A DNA stretch of 64,000 bases. It comes from UBA1046 sp050945515. Its GTDB lineage: Bacteria > Bacillota > Clostridia > Saccharofermentanales > DTU023. This document shows positions 16,683 to 23,642 of the stretch, one piece after another; the first letter of the stretch is position 1; the number at the start of each line of letters is the position of its first letter. A model generated the notes under the pieces. It was given only the letters and a program-made list of their open reading frames with translations. It searched no databases and had not been told where the DNA came from. The DNA lies in assembly GCA_050945515.1 (NCBI GenBank), contig JBMNTB010000004.1, positions 45,618-109,617 on the forward strand, written 5' to 3'. Both the position numbers and the translations under genes were made by a program.

Positions 16683-17502
16683 TCACCCCGCTGTAGATCT
16701 CGATCATCTCTTTCTGGAGTGCATCGTGAATCTGCAGCCGTCGGCGGGGAGGCAGCTCATAGACATCGGTATTGAAGAGATAATCCTGCAGATTTATCTC
16801 CTTAACCATCAACTTGGTATGAAATATATTCGACTGATAGACATTGACATCCATCGCATCGTAAGTCTGGAGCGTTTCCGGGTCGATATAGTTTTGAATC
16901 GAAGTCATCGGATGGTCAAGAAAGAGCTTCTTGCCCGTAGTATCGCGCGTAAAACCCCGAACCCGGTAATCAATGGTAATAATATCGGAATCAAAGCTGG
17001 AGATCAGATAATTCAGCGCTTTGAGCGGCGACACCGTACCACAGGTAGAGACATCGATATCCACCCGGAAAGTGGAAATATCCTTATCGGGATGCCATTC
17101 CGGGAAAGTATGCACCGTCACATGGCTTTTATCCAGATGTGCATGAACCATCTCGTGCTCGGGCAGACCCGGACGAGGCGGACAATCGCGTTTCGTCACC
17201 TCGCCCGCATTGCAAGTGATATCGATCAACTGCCTTTCCAGCGGCTGCTCGGCAATCAGTACATTGACCGAGGCACCCTGAGGCTCGTAATCTTGTTTGG
17301 AAATATTGAGGATAAAAGCTCCGATCATCTCGGTGACATGAACTAAAATTGAAGTCAGACGCTCAGAATTATACTGTTCGTCAATATACGCTATATAGTC
17401 TTTCTGTTCTCGGGCCGTCTTGGCATAACAGATATCATAAATATTGAAACTCAAAGTCTTAGTCAGATTATTAAAACCATATAGTGTCAATTTATCTTTC
17501 AA
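16669..17502 (-). CDS. speD: S-adenosylmethionine decarboxylase proenzyme
   Basis: A pyruvoyl enzyme of the long, E. coli SpeD type (277 residues) that supplies the aminopropyl donor for spermidine. The self-cleavage site is LDKSHVTVHTFPEWHP, with the Ser becoming the pyruvoyl group. Other conserved blocks are FRVDIDVSTCGTVSPLKALNYLI and DSDIITIDYRVRGFTRD. The start codon is TTG, supported by AAGGAG 9 bases before it. It is the first gene of the polyamine operon, about 60 bases after the promoter. Confidence 0.94.
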   Translation of the reverse strand: MKDKLTLYGFNNLTKTLSFNIYDICYAKTAREQKDYIAYIDEQYNSERLTSILVHVTEMIGAFILNISKQDYEPQGASVNVLIAEQPLERQLIDITCNAGEVTKRDCPPRPGLPEHEMVHAHLDKSHVTVHTFPEWHPDKDISTFRVDIDVSTCGTVSPLKALNYLISSFDSDIITIDYRVRGFTRDTTGKKLFLDHPMTSIQNYIDPETLQTYDAMDVNVYQSNIFHTKLMVKEINLQDYLFNTDVYELPPRRRLQIHDALQKEMIEIYSGVNVYD

Positions 17503-17535
17503 TTTTACTGTCTCCTTAGGTCAAAATTTCCTCCC

Positions 17536-17591
17536 CCTGATCGTACCGGAATCAGGAATTGAATTGTACGCCATATCAATCGACAATACAA
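17536..17591 (-). promoter_or_regulatory. Promoter and leader hairpin of the polyamine operon
   Basis: On the minus strand TTGTAT (17591-17586) and TACAAT (17568-17563) are 17 bases apart. The short leader carries a 6-bp hairpin (17551-17556 with 17536-17541, loop of 9) just before the speD ribosome site. The hairpin is too short to be called a known riboswitch. Confidence 0.6.
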
Positions 17592-17651
17592 GCGTTTTGC
17601 CTCGTAATTGTATCACAGATCAGCGCACGGAAATATATATTTTGACGAAGG

Positions 17652-19343
17652 CTACAACCGGCAGTCCGGCTTTTCCGAGTAATCGTCAGCGAATTGATAC
17701 AAGCTGGCATAATCGTTCAGCAGACTGCGGCGTTCCGCTTGCGTCAGATCCAGAAAGCGCTTGAAATTATGCATGTCCATACGGGCGGCCGAAAACAGCA
17801 GCTCCGTATACTCTTTCCGGTCAAAACCATATTCCCGTTCCCACCGGTCTATCAGCTTGAAGCCGTAATAGTAGCAGGTAAAATAGCCGAGCATATACTC
17901 CTGAGCCCGGACTTGTCCGCGAGCCGTATTCCAGTCAAAATCCAGTTCTGAGCAGTATAGCTGCACCACATCCTTGATCGGATGGCCGAAATAGCGCAGC
18001 ATTAAATCAGCCTTGATCCGAACTGCGGTATGATGCCTGCGATAGGCCACAAAGAGCGGATAGAACGGATCTTCCGGAAAGACAAAAGTGAACAGCTCTT
18101 CTGAGCGGTGCGGCACTCCCTCCAGAATCGGAGTATAGCGTGCACCGCGCTTCAATGTTTCCGGAAGCGGATCAACAATATTGCGTACAAATTGAACATG
18201 ATGTCCGGGATAAGCCTCATGCACCGTATTTATTTTGATCCAGCCGTCAGTTACAGCACGGTAATTGTAACCGTTGAGGAACATCTCCCCCTGTAAGGGT
18301 CTTTGGCGCCGACAGCCGCCGCCGTAGCCGCCCCAGGGATAGGAATCCTTGAGAGACTCGGAAATATTGACGACAACACAACTTTCCTCCGGCAAGCGGA
18401 CAAAATCTTTACAGGCGGCAGCAGTGCGCTTGATATATTCATTACCCCGTTGCAGCATCTCCGCCGCCGCTGCGGCCGGTCCTGCATATTTCAGCAAAAT
18501 AGCATTGACATCCGCCATTGAATTGGCCGAAGCTGCCTCGGGAATCCGCAGCTGACCGGCAATTGTCAGCACAGACTGTCTGGTCTTGGCAATTTCCTCC
18601 TCATGCCAGTCCAGTAACTCTGACAAGATAACGCCATGTTGCGACAAAAGATGAGCTGCATAAACCTCAGGATCGAGCTTGAGAATGCTATCTTCCGTTG
18701 TCTGCTCCGGCAGAGCAATTTGTTTTAGCCTCAGTTCCAGTTCTGTCTGCATGGTCTGATTTTGCATCACGAAAGTCCGGAAAGCAGACTGCAACCTGCC
18801 ATATATATTGTGCGCTAAATCAGGCAAATAAAGCTTGAGTTGACCGAGCAGTCGGCTAAAAACCTTGATATTGGCCCGGCAGGCCTCTCTGGCCTCCAGA
18901 AGATAAATCGGCTTCACGGCAGTCAGCCAGGAACATATCGCTTGGAACATATCCGCTGTCCGGCTCAGTTTACCGATCATCAGTTCCGCTTTGACCAGAT
19001 CTTCTCTGCTGTCCTTGGTCAGAAGGAATTCAAATAACTCTCTGAAACTGCCGATCTGTACTGCAGGATTTTCGTATCTGGCCTGCAGATCACTAGTCTG
19101 AGCAGCCAAATAATCCGAGAAATGCGACTTGAGTAAAACGGATACAGGATCCGGCGACTCCAGATGGTCAAGGCAAGCCTGAGCCGACGCTATCTGTGAC
19201 TCCACCGCCAGCCTATACTCCTGATCGGGAATGAACAGATCCGCCTCAAAGGCTTCTTCGCCATTTAGCATATCCGCAATAGCGGCCAACTGAAAATCGA
19301 GCTTGCGATAGTCCTGGATTAAATCTTGCTTCATATTATTCAC
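17652..19343 (-). CDS. DUF885 family putative zinc peptidase
   Basis: A DUF885 protein of about 563 residues. The only clear functional motif is HEAYPGHHVQF near residue 370, a zinc-binding HExxxH variant, with a downstream Glu in the region ELFTFVFPED. The family is thought to act as carboxypeptidases or dipeptidases, but the substrate is unknown. The frame can be extended to a TTG at 19469, but that codon is part of a promoter -35 box. The GTG at 19343 has GGAG 7 bases before it and is the best start. No signal peptide is seen, so it is probably cytoplasmic. It is transcribed alone. Confidence 0.82.
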   Translation of the reverse strand: MNNMKQDLIQDYRKLDFQLAAIADMLNGEEAFEADLFIPDQEYRLAVESQIASAQACLDHLESPDPVSVLLKSHFSDYLAAQTSDLQARYENPAVQIGSFRELFEFLLTKDSREDLVKAELMIGKLSRTADMFQAICSWLTAVKPIYLLEAREACRANIKVFSRLLGQLKLYLPDLAHNIYGRLQSAFRTFVMQNQTMQTELELRLKQIALPEQTTEDSILKLDPEVYAAHLLSQHGVILSELLDWHEEEIAKTRQSVLTIAGQLRIPEAASANSMADVNAILLKYAGPAAAAAEMLQRGNEYIKRTAAACKDFVRLPEESCVVVNISESLKDSYPWGGYGGGCRRQRPLQGEMFLNGYNYRAVTDGWIKINTVHEAYPGHHVQFVRNIVDPLPETLKRGARYTPILEGVPHRSEELFTFVFPEDPFYPLFVAYRRHHTAVRIKADLMLRYFGHPIKDVVQLYCSELDFDWNTARGQVRAQEYMLGYFTCYYYGFKLIDRWEREYGFDRKEYTELLFSAARMDMHNFKRFLDLTQAERRSLLNDYASLYQFADDYSEKPDCRL

Positions 19344-19441
19344 TATACTTCTCCGGGTCAGCTTCATTATTAGGGATTTTTCTCTCTTGAGTGCTTCATC
19401 TTCAGCATGAACAAGCGTTGCTCCCCCTCCGCACCGTAAAT

Positions 19442-19469
19442 ATAATACTTCTGCAGCTGATATTGTCAA
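19442..19469 (-). promoter_or_regulatory. Promoter of the DUF885 gene
   Basis: On the minus strand TTGACA (19469-19464) and TATTAT (19447-19442) are separated by 16 bases. The transcript would start near 19435, which excludes the more upstream start codons of the DUF885 frame. Confidence 0.75.
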
Positions 19470-19493
19470 TGTCAGAGGGGATGCGGCGAATTT

Positions 19494-19646
19494 ATGACGA
19501 GTCGAACAGCTAAGAAGCTGAAGTTTACGCCCACATCCATTTCCGGGGCATCAAGACAGCTTGAAGAAATGGGATTGGTAAAAACGGAAATAAAAAGACT
19601 GGATTTCCGTGCAACGAAAGATATTGCTTTTATCACGATTTCGTGA
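19494..19646 (+). pseudogene. Possible remnant of a winged-helix regulator
   Basis: A 50-codon frame contains FTPTSISGASRQLEEMGLVKTE, which has the pattern of the recognition helix and wing of MarR-like or antitoxin-like winged-helix proteins. Nothing recognisable lies before or after it, so it looks like a leftover piece. No convincing ribosome site. The stop lies inside the palindrome at 19630-19649. Confidence 0.3.
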
Positions 19647-19649
19647 TAA
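19630..19649. repeat. Inverted repeat upstream of the DUF4160/DUF2442 genes
   Basis: TTATCACGA and TCGTGATAA form a perfect 9-bp inverted repeat with a 2-base centre, 35 bases before the broken DUF4160 gene. It could be an operator for the DUF2442 protein, which carries a DNA-binding domain, or a weak hairpin. Confidence 0.45.
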
Positions 19650-19684
19650 GATGTTGGTGAAGAACAACGAGGAAGGTATCAATT

Positions 19685-19940
19685 ATACCTGTATTAGCAA
19701 GGTTTTATGGGATAGTTATTCGCATGGTATTTTCAGCAGGCGGAACATAATCCGCCGCATATACACGCCCTATACGGTGATGATATGGCAGCCGTTAACA
19801 TTCAGACAAATGAGATTTTGGAAGGCCACTTGCCGCCCAAAGCCCTGGAGATGGTTCGGGAGAGGGTGCTTATTAATAAGAACGATCTTTTGCATATGTG
19901 GGAAACTCAAGAGTTTAAGAAACTTGCCCCGCTTGAATAA
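19685..19940 (+). pseudogene. DUF4160 gene, frameshifted and without a normal start codon
   Basis: The frame at 19685 reads IPVLARFYGIVIRM, the typical DUF4160 N-terminus, but its first codon is ATA where ATG is expected, 8 bases after GAGGAAGG. At about 19727 one extra G shifts the frame. The remainder continues in another frame as YFQQAEHNPPHIHALYGD and ends in ETQEFKKLAPLE at 19940. Removing that one base restores a full DUF4160 protein of about 85 residues. DUF4160 and DUF2442 usually form small toxin-antitoxin-like operons. The lesion could in principle be a sequencing error in a run of Gs, but the lost ATG argues for real decay. Confidence 0.8.
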
Positions 19941-19952
19941 GGAGTTGATATT

Positions 19953-20396
19953 ATGTTTCACAAGGTAAAAACAATTACTCCTCTTCCGGATTGGCGCCTT
20001 GGTGTTCAATTTGCAGAGGGAGTTAGCAAAATTTATGATATAAAGCCTTTGTTTAACAAATGGCCACAATTCAAAGAATTAAAGGAATCACCCTTGCTCT
20101 TTTATGATGTAGAGGTCGATGTAGGCGGATACGGTATTGTATGGAACGATGAGCTCGATCTTTCCTGTGATGAGCTCTTTGAAAATGGTGAAACAGTCGA
20201 GACACCCTTTGATGGGCTCATGGCATTTACTGACGCGACCGAGCTGTGGGGGCTGAATGAAAGTACACTTCGCAAGGCGATTTCCTATGGGAAATTAGTA
20301 AACGGAGTGGATGCTTGTAAATTTGGTAAGCAGTGGGTCATCTCTGTGGAGGCCATGAAGCGAGAATACGGCGATCCGAAAACTATTCTTGACTGA
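19953..20396 (+). CDS. DUF2442 protein with C-terminal DNA-binding domain
   Basis: Residues 1 to about 80 are a DUF2442 domain (VKTITPLPDWRLGVQFAEG, then YDIKPLFNKWPQF and IVWNDELDLSCDELFENG). Residues 90-147 look like a helix-turn-helix domain (FTDATELWGLNESTLRKAI, then KFGKQWVISVEAMKREYG). AAGGAG lies 8 bases before the ATG. It follows the broken DUF4160 gene by 12 bases, the usual order of this pair. It may be a surviving antitoxin or autoregulator whose partner has decayed. The biochemical role of DUF2442 is not established. Confidence 0.75.
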   Translation: MFHKVKTITPLPDWRLGVQFAEGVSKIYDIKPLFNKWPQFKELKESPLLFYDVEVDVGGYGIVWNDELDLSCDELFENGETVETPFDGLMAFTDATELWGLNESTLRKAISYGKLVNGVDACKFGKQWVISVEAMKREYGDPKTILD

Positions 20397-20492
20397 GTTT
20401 TTGCATCGTGTAAAAGCTCAGTTAAATGGATCGGTCATGACTATTCCCGATCGCCAAACTGAAATCTGTTTGTTCTGATTATGAATCCACTT

Positions 20493-20615
20493 CTAATCAT
20501 TTGAATTGTTCCAGTGGTTTACAATTGATTTTTCCAGTTGCAAGCTGATATAGTCAACAATGCGGTTTAAATCCTCTTCAAAAAGCGGAAGAAATCGCAA
20601 TTTATATTTCTTCAT
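20493..20615 (-). pseudogene. Truncated RelE/ParE-type toxin
   Basis: A 40-codon frame begins MKKYKLRFLPLFEEDLNRIV and continues with DYISLQLE, the typical N-terminal strand and helix of RelE/ParE toxins, then loses similarity and stops. Full toxins are 90-110 residues and have their catalytic or binding residues in the missing part. The start overlaps the antitoxin stop by 14 bases, the normal arrangement of a toxin-antitoxin operon. It is therefore a dead toxin beside a live antitoxin. Confidence 0.72.
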
Positions 20616-20871
20616 GACTCTTTATGCGCTTTTTTACTCGAGCAAAGACTTCATCCGCCGTATAGCGTTCTGTCGTTGTTTCTGCTATGTAATCGGCTTC
20701 ATCAAGTTTCGCTTCTACATCTTCTGTTAGTGCGGCATAATGCTCCAAACTCATAACAACCATCGTTCCATAGCCATTTTTTGTTAAATAGACTGGAGTT
20801 CCCTCTTTAACAGTCTTTTCGATTTCTGTGAAACGATTGCGTAAATCAGACACCGGACGAATCGTAATCAT
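20602..20871 (-). CDS. Phd/YefM-family antitoxin
   Basis: An 89-residue antitoxin. The N-terminal DNA-binding part is MITIRPVSDLRNRFTEIEKTV and continues into VYLTKNGYGTMVVMSLEHYAAL, which is typical of Phd/YefM. The acidic and helical C-terminal tail would wrap the toxin. The frame is open further upstream, but the ATG at 20871 is preceded by GGGGGTT and matches the family start. The downstream toxin is truncated, so the antitoxin is now an orphan. Confidence 0.85.
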   Translation of the reverse strand: MITIRPVSDLRNRFTEIEKTVKEGTPVYLTKNGYGTMVVMSLEHYAALTEDVEAKLDEADYIAETTTERYTADEVFARVKKRIKSHEEI

Positions 20872-21137
20872 TGCGACAACCCCCTTTCCATAGCATGATT
20901 TTATCATAATTACGCCATCTGGTAAATTCTCCGTTGAACTAAATATCTTATATGTCGGATGGAAAACGCACCTTTGAAAGGCTGGTGGTTCAGTTTGCAA
21001 ATGATATTTCTGACATTTTCAGTAGCAGTAGTCCGTCTACGGATAAGAGCAACAGCGCCAGTCATGGAGATTGGCCGCTGCCCTTTCGTGTATTTCGGGC
21101 TTCTCTTGGAACATTGATACATCAATGTCTCAAGATA
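20872..21137. other. Gap without a recognisable gene; one palindrome
   Basis: I recognise no gene here. Frames are open on both strands but match no family I know. A perfect 8-bp inverted repeat with a 2-base centre (ACATTGAT/ATCAATGT) lies at 21111-21128, beside the tRNA terminator. The stretch may be remnant DNA of the same decayed accessory block. Confidence 0.4.
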
Positions 21138-21177
21138 TAAAAAAGACGACTCAGGATTGTGTCCATATTGTCGTCCT
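21138..21177 (-). terminator. Terminator of the tRNA-Arg gene
   Basis: On the minus strand GACGAC (21175-21170) pairs with GTCGTC (21150-21145), followed by six Ts. It starts about 10 bases after the CCA end of the tRNA. Confidence 0.7.
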
Positions 21178-21184
21178 TTGATCT

Positions 21185-21259
21185 TGGCGTCCCAGACAGG
21201 AATTGAACCCGTATCAGTAGCTCCGGAAACTACTGCCTTATCCATTAGGCCACTGGGAC
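21185..21259 (-). tRNA. tRNA-Arg (anticodon CCG)
   Basis: On the minus strand the acceptor GTCCCAG pairs with CTGGGAC. The D arm is GCCT/AGGC with AATGGATA loop, the anticodon stem GTAGT/GCTAC holds the loop TTCCGGA (anticodon CCG, reading CGG), and the T arm contains TTCAATT. CCA is encoded. It borders a block of decayed accessory genes, so it may have served as an integration site. Confidence 0.95.
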
Positions 21260-21311
21260 AAGGCTTGTTTATTCTATGCCAGTATCAAGTTTTTTGCAAT
21301 GAAATAGCATC

Positions 21312-21417
21312 GCGAGCAGTCTGCCCCGTGCTAGTGGCGGGGCAGAACTACTCGCACCGGTGAAACAAAGGACAAGAGGGTAGTATTGGAAAATAAATTA
21401 CCTTTGTTTCTGCCCGG
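21312..21417. repeat. Two strong stem-loops between ridA and the tRNA
   Basis: The first has a perfect 8-bp core (CTGCCCCG 21321-21328 with CGGGGCAG 21338-21345) and can be extended outwards to 21312-21354. The second is a 10-bp inverted repeat (GAAACAAAGG 21362-21371 with CCTTTGTTTC 21401-21410), flanked by CCGG on both sides. They lie directly after the ridA stop codon and may end its transcript. Neither has a clear T-run, so the role is uncertain. Confidence 0.5.
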
Positions 21418-21437
21418 TTTTCCGTTAATCGCCGGAT

Positions 21438-21815
21438 CTATTCGGCAATGATGGCATCAATTTCGATATCGCAGCCTTTGGGCAGGGCTGTGACTTCAAA
21501 GCAGCACCGTGCCGGCGGATCTTTGGCAAAGAAAGCACCGTAGGCTTCGTTCATCTCGCCGAAATTGCCCAAATCGGTCAAAAAGACTGTTAATTTAATG
21601 GCCTTGCTGAGGTCACTGCCCGCCGCTGCAGCTATGGCCTGCAGATTGTTCATGGCCTGTTTAGTCTTCTCGGCGATACTGCCCGTGCAGATTTCGCCGC
21701 TGGCAGGATCGATCGGGAGCTGTCCCGAAATATAGATGACGCCGTTGTGTTTAACTGCTTGGGAATAAGGCCCTACTGCCGCCGGGGCTTGTTTGGTAGC
21801 AATAATTTCGCGCAT
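21438..21815 (-). CDS. ridA: RidA family enamine/imine deaminase
   Basis: A 125-residue RidA protein, complete from the start MREIIATKQAPAAVGPYSQAV. The conserved Arg that contacts the substrate carboxylate lies in PPARCCFEVTALPKGCDIEIDAI. It hydrolyses reactive 2-aminoacrylate and similar imines formed by PLP enzymes and so protects such enzymes. It is one of the most clear-cut families in this stretch. It is preceded by a 19-bp tandem repeat that may belong to its control region. Confidence 0.95.
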   Translation of the reverse strand: MREIIATKQAPAAVGPYSQAVKHNGVIYISGQLPIDPASGEICTGSIAEKTKQAMNNLQAIAAAAGSDLSKAIKLTVFLTDLGNFGEMNEAYGAFFAKDPPARCCFEVTALPKGCDIEIDAIIAE

Positions 21816-21840
21816 AATTCTTCTCCTTGTTTTTTAATCG

Positions 21841-21878
21841 TCAATACTAGCTGCTGTTATCAATACTAGCTACTGTTA
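21841..21878. repeat. 19-bp tandem repeat upstream of ridA
   Basis: The unit TCAATACTAGCTGCTGTTA at 21841-21859 is repeated directly at 21860-21878 with one change (G to A). It begins 26 bases upstream of the ridA start, where a promoter or operator would be expected. Confidence 0.75.
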
Positions 21879-21885
21879 ATTATTA

Positions 21886-21908
21886 TTAAAACACAATATT
21901 TGTTTTAA
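21886..21908 (-). terminator. Weak hairpin after the FGGY kinase gene
   Basis: TTAAAACA and TGTTTTAA form a perfect 8-bp inverted repeat with a 7-base loop, 4 bases after the kinase stop. It is AT-rich and followed on the minus strand by TAATAATTA, so it would terminate only weakly. Confidence 0.45.
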
Positions 21909-21911
21909 AAC

Positions 21912-23489
21912 TCAGATATTTCGACTATTGCGGCGGGCAGAATTTTTGCTGTGCCTTTTATACAACGAAGCCAAGCGTTTATAAATATCGCTGAAAATAT
22001 CTTCGAAGATCTCACGGTAGATTTGATGCTGCCTGCGGTCCGGCCAAAATTCATCACGGATATGGACCATATGCGAAACGCCTTCGTCATAATCTGAAAA
22101 TACGCCCAAGCCGACAAAGGCAGCGATGGCACTGCCGATGCCGGCTACTTCATTGGTGCCGGAACGATATGTCGGCAGTCCGAACATATCGGCTGTGATC
22201 TGACAGATTTCTCTGCTGCGGGAACCGCCGCCACCCAAATATAGGCTGTTTATGTTCGTTTTGACACGTTTTTCCATAATATTTTTAGCGCTGATCAGGG
22301 CGAAATTAATGCCCTCAATAATGGAGCGGTAAACATGACTGTGCGTATGAGTGTCCGAAAAACCGATCACCGATCCGCGGGCATAGGGCCTGGTGATATT
22401 GGGTGTAAAATACGGTTGAAAAAATAAACCGTCGCAGCCGGCCGGGATCTGTTCCAGAGAAGAATTCAACAGTTCCTCCGTACTGATTTCCAATTTCGCC
22501 GCTTGAATCGCTTCAGCCGTAGCGAATTCCCGGATGAACCAGGACAGCAGCCAGTAACCGCGGTAAATCTGAATTTCCGGATTATAAAAGCCCGGCATCA
22601 CGGCAGAATAAGAGGGCACAAAACGTTCGGGCGTTCTATAGCGTTCGGTAGTAAAAGCAATAGTGGCGGACGTGCCGAAACTGATCGCCGCTTTATCCGC
22701 CTCAATGCAACCCAAGCCGAGTATTTCACAGGCTTTGTCGGCGCCTGCAGCATAGAGGGGCAGGCCTTGCTTAAGGCCGGTCTTATCCGCTGCCTCTCGG
22801 GTTATTGTGCCCAGAACCGTGCCGGCAGGGACGAAATCACATAGCTTGTCCCGTTCAATATCGAAGACAAAGCGAATCAGATTATGGGGGCCCATCCAAT
22901 CACCCCGCTGATGATCGAATGGAACATGGCCTGTCAAGCCGGAGATAGAGTCGCGCAATTCCCCCGTCAGCCGATAGATCAGATAGGTGCTGAGAAAAAC
23001 ATATTTGTCTGTCCGTTCCCAGATTTCGGGCTCATGCTCCCGCACCCAATTACAGGGCGTAAACTGGAATTGCTGTTTTACTACCTCCTGCATACCTGCG
23101 ATCCGGAACAATAATCTCTTGGGTAATGAGAGATTGGGCTCGGCAGAGGCTCGGCGGCGGTCCAGCCAGACAAAAGCAGGTCGCAAGGGCTTGCGGTTCC
23201 GATCCAACAGTACGGGTGTATCACGCATGGTGGTGATAGTCACCCCTGCGATTTTAGACCATAGTGCGGACCCGGCTGCGATTTTAAGCTCATTAGTGGC
23301 AGTCACTATCTTGTCATAATAAAAATCAGGATCTTGCTCCGCCCAATCAGGCTGAAGTGAAAAATACGCCGGTTCATGTTTCTGTTGACAAAGATGCAGA
23401 ATCTCTCCCCGATTGTTGATCAATGAAGCACGGGTACTCTGAGTGCCAACATCAAAGGCAATCACTACCTGTTCGTCCTTATTACCCAT
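21912..23489 (-). CDS. FGGY-family carbohydrate kinase
   Basis: A sugar or polyol kinase of 525 residues with the two actin-like domains of the family. The phosphate-1 motif is VVIAFDVGTQSTRASLIN. The second domain starts at KAAISFGTSATIAF, and the adenosine motif is LGGGGSRSREICQITADMFG. It most resembles xylulokinase or autoinducer-2 kinase-like members, but the sugar cannot be read from the sequence. No transporter or isomerase lies beside it. It is transcribed divergently from the old-yellow-enzyme-like gene, with palindromes in the shared gap. Confidence 0.88.
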   Translation of the reverse strand: MGNKDEQVVIAFDVGTQSTRASLINNRGEILHLCQQKHEPAYFSLQPDWAEQDPDFYYDKIVTATNELKIAAGSALWSKIAGVTITTMRDTPVLLDRNRKPLRPAFVWLDRRRASAEPNLSLPKRLLFRIAGMQEVVKQQFQFTPCNWVREHEPEIWERTDKYVFLSTYLIYRLTGELRDSISGLTGHVPFDHQRGDWMGPHNLIRFVFDIERDKLCDFVPAGTVLGTITREAADKTGLKQGLPLYAAGADKACEILGLGCIEADKAAISFGTSATIAFTTERYRTPERFVPSYSAVMPGFYNPEIQIYRGYWLLSWFIREFATAEAIQAAKLEISTEELLNSSLEQIPAGCDGLFFQPYFTPNITRPYARGSVIGFSDTHTHSHVYRSIIEGINFALISAKNIMEKRVKTNINSLYLGGGGSRSREICQITADMFGLPTYRSGTNEVAGIGSAIAAFVGLGVFSDYDEGVSHMVHIRDEFWPDRRQHQIYREIFEDIFSDIYKRLASLYKRHSKNSARRNSRNI

Positions 23490-23517
23490 TATTTTTCCCC
23501 GTTTCTTTAGCTGAAGC

Positions 23518-23608
23518 CTGTAATCTGTCTACTTAGCATATTACAGACTAATCTAATCGTAAAGTTACTGTAACTAGAACTTGAGATATAGCAGGTAAAA
23601 TATAATAT
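23518..23608. promoter_or_regulatory. Divergent control region between the kinase and flavoprotein genes
   Basis: It holds a 7-bp inverted repeat (CTGTAAT 23518-23524 with ATTACAG 23540-23546) and a perfect 13-base palindrome AGTTACTGTAACT (23563-23575). A plausible rightward promoter has TTGAGA at 23581-23586 and TAATAT at 23603-23608 (spacer 16). The palindromes are well placed to control both genes. Confidence 0.5.
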
Positions 23609-23642
23609 AAACTATTTTGCTTCAGTACAGGCGGTGAATCCC

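Noticed and set aside
17652..19469. DUF885 protein starting at the TTG at 19469
   Set aside because: This TTG is part of a TTGACA -35 box with a TATTAT -10 box 16 bases on, so it is upstream of the transcript. GTG 19343 has a proper ribosome site.
20910..21245. A 111-codon minus-strand frame running across the tRNA-Arg gene
   Set aside because: It overlaps the tRNA and its terminator and shows no recognisable protein pattern.
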